This document shows positions 17,518-25,035 of a stretch of DNA of 64,000 nt, one piece after another. The DNA lies in the NCBI GenBank assembly GCA_934716995.1, contig CAKUYO010000006.1, positions 1-64,000 of the forward strand, written 5' to 3'. This DNA comes from an uncultured Bacteroidales bacterium. Its GTDB lineage: Bacteria > Bacteroidota > Bacteroidia > Bacteroidales > Paludibacteraceae. Every line of letters starts with the position of its first letter. Within the stretch, counting starts at the first letter, position 1. Under the pieces are notes generated by a model. It did not search any database and was not told the origin of the DNA. It worked only from the letters and a program-made list of their open reading frames with translations. The position numbers and the translations under genes are program-made.

Positions 17518-17935
17518 CGCTGAAAGCATACTCAAACACTTTGACGGAATAGAGTTTGCCGTTGGGCAGATAGTTGTACTGTTTTTTCTTGGTGCCGTTG
17601 TCGTTGTATTCGTACTTGCGGATACGCACGGGCTTGTCCTTGTCGTTATAGACCACCTCGCGGGCGACAAAGCCCTCGGCATCGTACTCGATGGTGATAC
17701 GCTGCACCTGTCCGTAGGTGGCATACTCTATCTCCTCCACCTTGCGCCCGAGTGAGTCGTAGGTGGTGACGTGGTCGAGCCAGCGGGTTTTCGCCTTGGC
17801 ATCGGTGTTCCATTCGCGAATGGTCAGATTCTTGCGTTTGGCACGTTTTGCCAGTGTCTCGGGCGAGACATCGGCATACGCCATAGCGGGGAGCAGAAGC
17901 AGGAGAAAAAGCCAATATATACTTTTATGTTTCAT
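17510..17935 (-). CDS. Small secreted protein with RHS-like repeats
   Basis: A 141-aa protein with a clear signal peptide (SIYWLFLLLLLPAMAYA). The mature part carries three short repeats of the form TYDSLGRKVEEIEY, EYDAEGFVAREVVY and EYNDNGTKKKQYNY, a YD/YN-x(2)-G pattern like RHS or MORN-type beta repeats. It is the first gene of the operon, with a consensus promoter at 17956-17987, and its stop overlaps the VTC gene start. No function is assigned; extracytoplasmic location next to a cytoplasmic VTC enzyme suggests a partner in the envelope. Confidence 0.72.
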   Translation of the reverse strand: MKHKSIYWLFLLLLLPAMAYADVSPETLAKRAKRKNLTIREWNTDAKAKTRWLDHVTTYDSLGRKVEEIEYATYGQVQRITIEYDAEGFVAREVVYNDKDKPVRIRKYEYNDNGTKKKQYNYLPNGKLYSVKVFEYAFSDD

Positions 17936-17955
17936 AGTCTTTGATTTTTGGGCTG

Positions 17956-17987
17956 CAAAGGTACACATTCTATATTATCTGAGCAAA
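17956..17987 (-). promoter_or_regulatory. Promoter of the VTC/DUF4956 operon
   Basis: Minus strand TTTG (17987-17984), 20 bp, TACCTTTG (17963-17956), followed by CA. This is an exact consensus match 21 bp before the first start codon. Confidence 0.75.
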
Positions 17988-18093
17988 TAATACCGATAAA
18001 AATATAGCATTTTGATTGATTTTTATGTATAAATTGTATCAAAATGCAATAAACAAAGTCCCAAAAGCACAAACAAACATACAAATTGACACA

Positions 18094-20520
18094 TTAGAGC
18101 CCCAGATGCAAGCGGAAACGCAATGCCCAGAGAGGCGTGGTCGGGTCGTGGCGGTTGGTAAGCCGCCAGACAGAATAGAGGTCGCCGAGGCGGAGGATAT
18201 TGCCGATACCCACCCCAAACTCTATATAAGGAACAGGCGTACCCGTGAGGGCAGGCAGCACAGTCTCCGCCCAATCGGCATGGTCTATGGTGTTACGGTC
18301 GGAAAGATAGCCGTAGGCGAGTTTGAAACTGACCAACTCGCGCAGGCGGAGATAGCGGACACCGGGGATCAGGTTAAAAAGAACACCCTGTCCGTTCCAC
18401 TCGGCGTGGAGGGCGATATGGCGGTCGGCAGCATACTGATAATTGTTCATCAGCGTGAAACGATAGGGGTCGTAGGCATAGCCCTGGTTGCCCTCGAAAT
18501 GGTGCAACATCGGATACGGCACCTGCCCCAGCACCACGCCTGCCGACAAAGCCCAGTCGAGCGAACCGCCCATACCGAGATTAACCCGCTGGCGCAGGAG
18601 CAGATTGAGTTTGCCGTACATACGGTAATGCGTCATAGAGGCGGTCTGCCACGAGCCTGTCTCCAACCCGAGATACAGGACCGGGTATTGGCTATAGACA
18701 TGCACACGGCGGAAATACATATCCACTTTGCGTTCCTTGAAACCCACGCGGAAGATTACCCCGAGCGACTGATAGCGGTAGTCGGGCATAGCGTAGTAGC
18801 CTGCCAACGGGTCGCCGTACCCCATCCTGCCAAACCGCCCGTAGAGGGTGGTCTCGAGGTGGTCTGTCCAATCGTTCTCCGTGCGGATCTCCACCTGCCG
18901 CTGCCGTGCGGCGGTGTTCTGTGCGTTGGGATTGGCACGCAGTGCCTCGAAAGCATAGGCGGTGAAATCCATATTCTTCCAACCGATACTGTTTTCCCTG
19001 AGCAGGCGCGAGAAATCGTCCACCTCGGTCCATACATAGTGATCCTGGTATTCGAGCGAAAGGATGTTGCGGCGCAGCGTCGGCAGGTTGACATTCACCC
19101 GTCCGAGCCCCTTCCAGGCTTGGTCGCGAAAACCGTAGCCCACCGATGCCTCGAGCGATACATTGCGCCAGAGTTTTTCGTTGGTACGGAAAGGCAGACC
19201 GAGGTGCACCGTCTCATGCCGGTTCACCTGCAAGATCTCCTCGATATGCCCTATGTCCACGCATGTACCCGTCGGGATATAGCCCGTAGTGATGATGGCT
19301 GCCAGCCAACGCGCCGTGCGGACAAGGGGGAGACTATCCAACCCTGTCCCGACCTCCCAAACCCCTCCAAAGGAGGGGCTTGCAGAATCGGATGAGTTTT
19401 TTCGGGAAGATACCCCATATCCGTCGAACCCCCTCTCTGAGGGGGTTGGGGGAGTCTCTATCGTATGCCTTAACAGCACCGTCGGGAATATATGCGCGGT
19501 GTCTGTTTTGACGGCGAAGTCCAGAAGGGTGGATATTTCTTCGCTTTGCAGGGTATGATCCGCCGCAAACGACTGCCGGATATGCAGGTTGCTCAAGTAA
19601 TTGACACTTGTCTGTGCGGGCACGGTGGCTTCTATCTGCGAGACCGCCAGCGTAGCGGAATCGATATGTATCGTGCCGTTGAACGTGGCATAGAACGGGT
19701 TGCGGGTGCGGAAATCCACCGTGTAAGTTTTGCCCGACGGGGTCTGCACGGAATCAATGAGATAGTAACGGTAGTAGGTCGCGCCCGACGAAGCCAAGGG
19801 CGAGAGGAAACTGCGCCCGAGCAGAGAGACGGAGTTCTGGTAGAAATTAAGATTGCCCGTAGTGGTAAGCAAGGCGGAATAGTCGTCAGCCGTCAGCACC
19901 AATGCCTGCGCTTTTTTCTCACCCGCGGGCAGTATGTCCGTTCCCTGCAGACGCACCGCCTGCTCGGCACGGTAGAGGGGCAGCAAATAGGTGGAATCCT
20001 CGCCCGTCAGCAGCCCCGTTTGCAGGCTGCGCCATAGTTGCCGCTGGAGGTGTCGTTTCTGTATATTGCTGATATATAGTTCCGTTATATCAGTAGCAGG
20101 CACTTGCAAGCCGGGTTGCAATGTGCGGTCGTTCTGCCCGCGGTACGCCCGTACAGCGGCAATGAGCGGTATGGCGGGGTTCTCGCCCGGGGTGGCGATA
20201 ACCTCCTCAATAAGTGCCGTTTTCTCGCGCAACGCCACCTGCATACCCGCCATTGTACCGGGCTCGACGGGGTACCGCTGCGTATGGTAGCCTACTGCCG
20301 AGATGACGAGTGTCCGCTTGCGCAGCAGGTCGGTGCGGAGCATAAAAGAACCCGCTGCATCGGACGAGGTACCGATATGCGTCCCCGCAAACCAGATGTT
20401 CGCCCCCGCTATCGGTTCACCCGTCTGCTCATTGAGAATATCCCCCACAAGAATCGTCTCCTGCGCAGTTCCCACAGCGCAGCACAACACACAAAGTACT
20501 ATCCAAAGCAGTCGTTTCAA
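18094..20520 (-). CDS. DUF5686 / carboxypeptidase-regulatory-like outer-membrane protein
   Basis: An 808-aa protein. After a signal peptide (LLWIVLCVLCCAVGTAQ) comes a carboxypeptidase D regulatory-like domain (ILNEQTGEPIAGANIWFAG, ~27-110) as found in SusC-like proteins. The remainder is a DUF5686 barrel with ITELYISNIQKR, the ATTGYIP-type segment IITTGYIPTG and YLGLETGS, ending in RFRLHLGL with the terminal barrel strand. Role in the outer membrane is unknown. An in-frame ~102-bp palindromic repeat at 19353-19454 encodes about 34 extra residues in the linker. It is a single gene upstream of the VTC operon. Confidence 0.82.
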   Translation of the reverse strand: MKRLLWIVLCVLCCAVGTAQETILVGDILNEQTGEPIAGANIWFAGTHIGTSSDAAGSFMLRTDLLRKRTLVISAVGYHTQRYPVEPGTMAGMQVALREKTALIEEVIATPGENPAIPLIAAVRAYRGQNDRTLQPGLQVPATDITELYISNIQKRHLQRQLWRSLQTGLLTGEDSTYLLPLYRAEQAVRLQGTDILPAGEKKAQALVLTADDYSALLTTTGNLNFYQNSVSLLGRSFLSPLASSGATYYRYYLIDSVQTPSGKTYTVDFRTRNPFYATFNGTIHIDSATLAVSQIEATVPAQTSVNYLSNLHIRQSFAADHTLQSEEISTLLDFAVKTDTAHIFPTVLLRHTIETPPTPSERGFDGYGVSSRKNSSDSASPSFGGVWEVGTGLDSLPLVRTARWLAAIITTGYIPTGTCVDIGHIEEILQVNRHETVHLGLPFRTNEKLWRNVSLEASVGYGFRDQAWKGLGRVNVNLPTLRRNILSLEYQDHYVWTEVDDFSRLLRENSIGWKNMDFTAYAFEALRANPNAQNTAARQRQVEIRTENDWTDHLETTLYGRFGRMGYGDPLAGYYAMPDYRYQSLGVIFRVGFKERKVDMYFRRVHVYSQYPVLYLGLETGSWQTASMTHYRMYGKLNLLLRQRVNLGMGGSLDWALSAGVVLGQVPYPMLHHFEGNQGYAYDPYRFTLMNNYQYAADRHIALHAEWNGQGVLFNLIPGVRYLRLRELVSFKLAYGYLSDRNTIDHADWAETVLPALTGTPVPYIEFGVGIGNILRLGDLYSVWRLTNRHDPTTPLWALRFRLHLGL
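19353..19454. repeat. Palindromic mini-element inserted in frame in the DUF5686 gene
   Basis: The ends read CTCCCAAACCCCTCC-AAA-GGAGGGG and, in inverse, CCCCCTCTCTGAGGGGG followed by TTGGGGGAG. Each end is itself a hairpin and the two ends are inverted copies. The insert is a multiple of three, has no stop, and encodes a Ser/Gly/Pro-rich segment (TPSERGFDGYG to SASPSFGGVWE). A degenerate half-like sequence lies at 23915-23950. Confidence 0.75.
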
Positions 20521-20591
20521 GCAGGGTATAAACGTTAAGTATCGTGTAATTCGTCGTTAATTTTCAGGTTCGGAGGATGCCGCACCAACTC

Positions 20592-21503
20592 TTATTCGTG
20601 TTTGCGGTTGGCGGGGTGGTATTGGAGGATGGCTTTGCGGAGATCCTGCACATCGAGGTGGGTATAGATCTCGGTGGTAGAGAGTTCCTCGTGCCCGAGG
20701 AGTTGCTGGATGATACGCAGGTCGGCACCGTTTTGCAGAAGGTGGGTGGCAAACGAATGGCGCAAAGTGTGCGGCGAGACGGTCTTCTCAATACCTGCTT
20801 TGGCGCACAGACGGCGAATGATAGTAAACACCATCATGCGGGTCAGTTGCTGCCCGCGGCGGTTGAGAAAAGCCAGATCCTCGCAACCGGGTGCGATCTC
20901 CCACTTGCTGCGGTCCTGCATCCAATAGCCGAACCACTCCTCCGCCACCGGCGAGATAGGCACCAACCGCTGCTTGCTGCCCTTGCCGAGAATGACCATA
21001 TAGCCCTCCTTGCGGTACATCTGCGACAGTTTGAGGTTCACCAGTTCGCTCACACGCAGTCCGCTGCCATAGAGCATCTCAATGATAGCGCGGTTGCGGT
21101 GTCCCTCGTTGGACGAGAGGTCAATCGCCGCCGTCAGCCGGTCGATCTCCTCCACGCTCAGCACCTGCGGCAGGTGCATCTCTTTCTTCGGCCCCTCGAG
21201 CAGTTCCGTCGGGTCGGCATCGATATAATTATGGTACAATAGAAAGCGGTAGAACGACCGCAAAGTGGAAAGCAGGCGTGCCTGCGTACGCACGTTGGGT
21301 ATGTCCTTAAAGGTCCGGAAAACGAACTCTTGCAGGTCGTCGAACGTAACACGAACCGGGTCAATATCGTGTTCGCTGAGATAGGCTTTGTATTTGTCCA
21401 AGTCCATCTCGTAGGACACAATCGTATTCTTGGAGTACGACCGCTCCAACAGCAGATACGTATGGTATTCGGTATATATGATGTCTTTTTCTTTGTCGCT
21501 CAT
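20592..21503 (-). CDS. xerD: Tyrosine recombinase XerD
   Basis: A 303-aa tyrosine recombinase. The N-terminal SAM-like domain includes ERSYSKNTIVSYEMDLDKY. The catalytic domain has GSGLRVSELVNLKLSQ (first Arg), LGKGSKQRLVPI (Lys), HTLRHSFATHLLQNGADLR (His, Arg) and LGHEELSTTEIYTHL (His and nucleophile Tyr). Length and context fit the host XerC/D enzymes for chromosome dimer resolution rather than a phage integrase; XerC versus XerD is a family inference. Its start overlaps the upstream lipoprotein stop by 4 bp. Confidence 0.9.
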   Translation of the reverse strand: MSDKEKDIIYTEYHTYLLLERSYSKNTIVSYEMDLDKYKAYLSEHDIDPVRVTFDDLQEFVFRTFKDIPNVRTQARLLSTLRSFYRFLLYHNYIDADPTELLEGPKKEMHLPQVLSVEEIDRLTAAIDLSSNEGHRNRAIIEMLYGSGLRVSELVNLKLSQMYRKEGYMVILGKGSKQRLVPISPVAEEWFGYWMQDRSKWEIAPGCEDLAFLNRRGQQLTRMMVFTIIRRLCAKAGIEKTVSPHTLRHSFATHLLQNGADLRIIQQLLGHEELSTTEIYTHLDVQDLRKAILQYHPANRKHE

Positions 21504-22036
21504 CGCCGGTCGTAATAGTTCAACGTCCCCTCAAAATGCCCTTCGTAAGTTTGCTTTCCGTAGTGGAGCGTAAAGCGCATATCGTATAACGAATCGGGCG
21601 TGAGTCTCACCTCGAAACGCCCCGAATCGACCACCTGCACACCCGCATTTGCCGACTCTACCACAGAGAACAGGTATATCCCCGTAGGTGTCCCCTCGAA
21701 GTTCTTCCCCGGCAGGAACGTATGGACGGCGGCAGTGGTGTCGCTATGGTATGTACCCAGTGCAAGGAGCGAATCTGCAAGGAATATATCGCTGATATAC
21801 AGATTGGTACCCGTACCGACAATACGCCGTGTCGAGTCAAGCGAAAGCCCGTCGGAATACAGATCGAGCGCAAACACATTGTATGGCACGCTGTCGTACG
21901 CCTTGCCGTACTGCTCCACATAGCAGGCAGTGAACTCCGTGGCATACTGTTGTGCAGGTTCTTGGCGTTTGGTTTCCCTGCACGCCATCAGCGCGCACAC
22001 ACATAATAAATACATGATAAAAAAATTGCTCTTCAT
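21500..22036 (-). CDS. Hypothetical lipoprotein
   Basis: A 178-aa protein with a lipoprotein signal (FFIMYLLCVCALMAC, cysteine ~19). The mature part is a beta-rich domain with repeated strands (NVFALDLYSDGLSLDS, GIYLFSVVESANAG and RFTLHYGKQTYEGHFEGTL); no enzymatic motif is visible. It may belong to one of the DUF families of Bacteroidales lipoproteins, but I cannot assign one. It is the upstream gene of xerD with an ATGA overlap, so the two are probably co-transcribed. Confidence 0.72.
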   Translation of the reverse strand: MKSNFFIMYLLCVCALMACRETKRQEPAQQYATEFTACYVEQYGKAYDSVPYNVFALDLYSDGLSLDSTRRIVGTGTNLYISDIFLADSLLALGTYHSDTTAAVHTFLPGKNFEGTPTGIYLFSVVESANAGVQVVDSGRFEVRLTPDSLYDMRFTLHYGKQTYEGHFEGTLNYYDRR

Positions 22037-22084
22037 TGTTATAGGATTGTTATAGGATAGAGATGGAAAATGAGCCTATCCACC

Positions 22085-22172
22085 TTATATCCTCCTTATA
22101 TCCTCCTTACTTTTTACAATGCACAATGCACAACTAAATAAAGGGGTATGTTAAGTCTTAATTGTTAATTTC
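22085..22172 (-). repeat. Short tandem array and AACATACCCC repeat copy 2
   Basis: Two to three units of TTATATCCTCC at 22085-22109 are followed, on the minus strand, by GAAATTAACAATTAAG, TTAACATACCCC and GTTGTGCATTGTGC, the inverted relative of the repeats at 14968 and 23752. It covers the last codons of the permease gene and its 3' spacer. Confidence 0.65.
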
Positions 22173-23371
22173 CTCGTGGGGTACCATGCTGACAAAAAAC
22201 CGAGCAGCATCACAATCGCCGCCACAAGCAGTATGTCCGTCGGTTGTACCAGCACGGGGTATGCCGAGATGACATAGTCGTCCCCGCTGCCTAATTTCAG
22301 CAAACCGAAATGCTGTTGCAGCAGACATATCGCCACACCGAGCACCAGTCCGAGCAACGCCCCGAGTCCGCTGATGAGCCAGCCCTCGTAGAGGAACACC
22401 CGCCGTATGGTCTGTCGGTCGGCTCCAAGATTGCTGAGGATACGTATATCTTCCCGCTTGTCGATGATGAGCATCGAGAGCGAACCGATCACATTGAAAC
22501 ACGCAATGAGCAGGATAAACGCCATGAGCAACGCCGTGAGCAGTTTCTCGATCTTCAGGATTCGGAAGAAATCCGCCTGCTGCTCATAGCGATCCTGCAC
22601 CGCATAGCCGTCGCCCAACACCGCCGCCATCTGCCGTTTGGCTTGCCGCATATTCGTACCCGGTTGCAGGCGCAGACTGAGCGATGTAACCGTCAGAGAA
22701 TCATATTGGAAGATACGCCTTGCCAAGGGCAACGAGACCAACAGCAGTTGGTCGTCGTACTGCACTTGATTGACAGCAAACGTGCCTGCTATAAAACACA
22801 CTTCGTGGCAGAAACTCTCGTCGGGGCGCAGCATATTCACCCGCTCCGTGCGCTTAGGTGCATACAGGTGTACGCCCCCTACAAAATGTGCGTTCATACC
22901 GAGTTGCGACGCCAACCCGCGCCCCATCACGCAGCGGTCGAATGCCCCGTCGTGCACCGAGAAACAGCCGTCCGAGATGATAGAATCGATATGTGTGATT
23001 TCCCGGAAATGCGTATCCACACCCATAAGCCGTGCGGGTTGCTGGTGCTCCTTGTAGCGCACGAGCGCCGTCTCTTCCACCACCTCCGACACCGTCTCTA
23101 CATACGGCAGCGCACGCAGTTGCTGCACAGGCAGCGTATCGGTACGGAAATACTTGCCGTCGGTTGCCACCACGCGTATCTCGGGGTCGAACTCCGAGAA
23201 CATGTGTTCCACGAGGCTGCCGAAACCGTTCATCACACTCAGCACGCAGACCATAGCCGCCGTAACGACACACACCGCCGCGGCACTCACGCCCGAAACG
23301 ATATTGATGGCGTTATGCCCCTTCTTCGAGAACAGGTACCTCCATGCTATATATCCCTCCAGTCGGTTCAC
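22151..23371 (-). CDS. FtsX/LolC-E-like ABC transporter permease
   Basis: A 406-aa inner-membrane protein: one N-terminal helix (INIVSGVSAAAVCVVTAAMV, ~24-43), a large periplasmic domain (~50-270) and three C-terminal helices (ALLMAFILLIACFNVIGSL, GLGALLGLVLGVAICLL, ILLVAAIVMLLGFLSAW). This is the layout of the LolC/LolE and MacB-like FtsX family; it includes the DKREDIRILSNLGAD coupling region. The likely role is lipoprotein release with an ATPase encoded elsewhere. It follows rbfA by 3 bp, an arrangement I recall in other Bacteroidales. Confidence 0.85.
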   Translation of the reverse strand: MNRLEGYIAWRYLFSKKGHNAINIVSGVSAAAVCVVTAAMVCVLSVMNGFGSLVEHMFSEFDPEIRVVATDGKYFRTDTLPVQQLRALPYVETVSEVVEETALVRYKEHQQPARLMGVDTHFREITHIDSIISDGCFSVHDGAFDRCVMGRGLASQLGMNAHFVGGVHLYAPKRTERVNMLRPDESFCHEVCFIAGTFAVNQVQYDDQLLLVSLPLARRIFQYDSLTVTSLSLRLQPGTNMRQAKRQMAAVLGDGYAVQDRYEQQADFFRILKIEKLLTALLMAFILLIACFNVIGSLSMLIIDKREDIRILSNLGADRQTIRRVFLYEGWLISGLGALLGLVLGVAICLLQQHFGLLKLGSGDDYVISAYPVLVQPTDILLVAAIVMLLGFLSAWYPTRKLTIKT

Positions 23372-23374
23372 ACT

Positions 23375-23758
23375 CTACACATTCGGCTCATTGTCATGGA
23401 GATGCGTATCGCTGTGGAGCAGTTCGTCAATGCGCTCCATACGGTCGATGGTCTCGTCGATGTGGAAATTCAGTTCGGGAATGATACGCAACTGATGACG
23501 TTCCAACGTACCCATCTCGCCGCGGAATTTGCCTTTGTTCTCCTCTATTTTCTCCATCGTTGCCGCCACTTTGTCTTGCGGGAAGACGGACAGATATACG
23601 TGCGCAATCGCCAGATCGGGCGACACGCGCACCTCACTCACCGAGATGAGGGTTCCGCCGAGTGTACGCGCATAGCGCAAAAAGATGTCGCTCAAGTCTT
23701 TCTGTATCAGACGAGCAATCTTGTGTTGTCTTGTCGATTCCATAGTTTCAATTAACAA
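23375..23758 (-). CDS. rbfA: Ribosome-binding factor A
   Basis: A 127-aa RbfA with a single KH-like domain: QHKIARLIQKDLSDIFL at the N-terminus, VSEVRVSPDLAIAHVYLSVFP (shortened, strand 2-3) and a final IPELNFHIDETIDRMERID, the signature of the family. It assists 30S subunit maturation and cold adaptation by binding 16S rRNA helix 1. The next gene in the operon is the permease. The start codon directly follows an AT-rich intergenic repeat. Confidence 0.93.
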   Translation of the reverse strand: MLIETMESTRQHKIARLIQKDLSDIFLRYARTLGGTLISVSEVRVSPDLAIAHVYLSVFPQDKVAATMEKIEENKGKFRGEMGTLERHQLRIIPELNFHIDETIDRMERIDELLHSDTHLHDNEPNV

Positions 23759-23870
23759 TTAAAAATTAACAACTAACATACCCCGTTTCATTATGCATTA
23801 CAAAAGGCTATCCACCCGACATCCACAGGACAACCACACGTGTTTTTAATACAGAATGTACAATGCGTAA
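23752..23870 (+). repeat. AACATACCCC repeat copy 3 and short units
   Basis: AACAATTAAAAATTAACAACT is nearly the same as the sequence at 14968, here written short of its end; it is followed by AACATACCCC, ATTATGCATTAC and a few imperfect CATCCACAGGACA units. It lies between rbfA and the rpmH terminator in a 289-bp spacer that holds no recognised gene; a degenerate 23915-23950 palindrome (GCCCCTCC/GGAGTGGTTGG) is also in it. Confidence 0.65.
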
Positions 23871-23988
23871 TGCATAATTTTCTCTGTTCTTACTCTATAG
23901 AAAACCCGTCCTTCCGTTCTGTAAGCCCCTCCTCTCCTATGGAGTGGTTGGAATAGTCGGAGTTTGCAGGTCTCTAAGTACAAAATAA

Positions 23989-24015
23989 GGGAAAGGAGAC
24001 ACGGTCTCTTTTCCC
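23989..24015 (-). terminator. Rho-independent-type terminator of rpmH
   Basis: On the minus strand GGGAAAAGAGAC-CGT-GTCTCCTTTCCC forms a 12-bp stem with one mismatch, followed by TTATTTTG. It is about 33 bp after the rpmH stop. Confidence 0.75.
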
Positions 24016-24047
24016 TGTATTGGTATGTATTTAATTAGAAAATCTAA

Positions 24048-24206
24048 TTAATACTTGTGGCGACCTTCGTCAGCAACGGTCAGTTTCTTACGACCGTGGG
24101 CACGACGGGCAGCCAATACGCGGCGACCGTTAGCGGTAGCCATTCTCTCGCGGAAACCGTGTTTGTTACGACGCTTGCGTTGTGAGGGTTGGAATGTACG
24201 TTTCAT
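24048..24206 (-). CDS. rpmH: 50S ribosomal protein L34
   Basis: A 52-aa protein, MKRTFQPSQRKRRNKHGF at the start, then RERMATANGRRVLAARRAHGR, continuing KKLTVADEGRHKY. This is the L34 signature of a small basic protein of the 50S subunit. It is on the minus strand with its own promoter (24330-24360) and terminator (23989-24015) as a single gene, apart from dnaA or rnpA. Start ATG at 24206, stop TAA at 24048-24050. Confidence 0.97.
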   Translation of the reverse strand: MKRTFQPSQRKRRNKHGFRERMATANGRRVLAARRAHGRKKLTVADEGRHKY

Positions 24207-24329
24207 CTCTATTTATCCGATTTGTGCCCAATCCAAACTATCTCGCAATCCCCTGCGAAACACCTTGTAGGGCGGGTTCTATATATACGTTTATCTGTTT
24301 CGTCTTAGCCGTTAGACGAAAAGCGACTG

Positions 24330-24360
24330 CAAAATTACTGCTTTTTTTCGATATAGCAAA
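24330..24360 (-). promoter_or_regulatory. Promoter of rpmH
   Basis: Minus strand TTTG (24360-24357), 19 bp, TAATTTTG (24337-24330). The spacer ends GAAAAAAAGCAG, and some 45 bp around it match the tRNA-Phe/Cys promoter at 40521-40552 almost base for base, including GCTTTTCG downstream. Confidence 0.82.
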
Positions 24361-24440
24361 ACTTTTACCGTATTTTTTCATACAGATAGCCTTTATTTCG
24401 TTTTTTTGTTGTACTTTTGCAGGTATAATCTGCTTTCCGT

Positions 24441-25034
24441 ATGCTCACCACCACCGAAGCCATCGTTCTCAATCTGCAACCGTATAGCGACAAGGCGCAT
24501 ATCCTCCACGCTTTCACGTGCGCGGGCGGGCGCGTGAACTATATGGTGTACGGTCTCGGCAGGAAAAAAAGTGCTGCACAATACGCCCCGCTTTCGCTGG
24601 TGGAACTGACTGCCGACACGCAACCCAACCGGCAGTTCCAAACCCTTCGGCAGGCACGGCTTGTCTATATTCCCCGCCGGACACCTACCGACCTCAAGCG
24701 GCAAAGCGTAGCCATCTTTATTGCCGAAGTGCTGTTCCGCACCCTTCGCCACCCGATGGAAGACCCTGCTCTGTTCGACTATCTCGCTGCCATTGTACAG
24801 GAACTGGACATCACTCCCGCCCCTGAGAACCTGCATATCCGTTTTCTGGTCGGTCTGGCTACGCTGTTGGGTTTCGGTATTGATGCCGAGACCCACCCCG
24901 AGTTGCTGCAAATCCCCGTTTCCCGCCAAGAGCGGCAACGGCAACTCCAAGCCCTCTGCAACTACTTCGCCGACCAGATAGACGACTGGCAGTCTCCACG
25001 TTCTATAGATATTCTGATGGAACTGTTCGACTGA
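24441..25034 (+). CDS. recO: DNA repair protein RecO
   Basis: A 197-aa RecO. The N-terminal OB fold has TTEAIVLNLQPYSDKAHILHAF and GRVNYMVYGLGRKKS; the helical C-terminus holds IAEVLFRTLRHPMEDPALF and FLVGLATLLGFGID. RecO loads RecA with RecR in the RecF pathway. It is shorter than most Bacteroidota RecO proteins (about 240 aa), missing part of the C-terminus after the ELLQIPVSR region. It is convergent with the helix-hairpin-helix gene with 1 bp between stops, so the frame end is genuine. Confidence 0.9.
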   Translation: MLTTTEAIVLNLQPYSDKAHILHAFTCAGGRVNYMVYGLGRKKSAAQYAPLSLVELTADTQPNRQFQTLRQARLVYIPRRTPTDLKRQSVAIFIAEVLFRTLRHPMEDPALFDYLAAIVQELDITPAPENLHIRFLVGLATLLGFGIDAETHPELLQIPVSRQERQRQLQALCNYFADQIDDWQSPRSIDILMELFD

Positions 25035-25035
25035 T

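Noticed and set aside
20592..21503. Integrase of a mobile element
   Set aside because: The protein has XerC/D length and motifs, sits in a normal operon with a lipoprotein gene, and no attachment site or phage gene is near.
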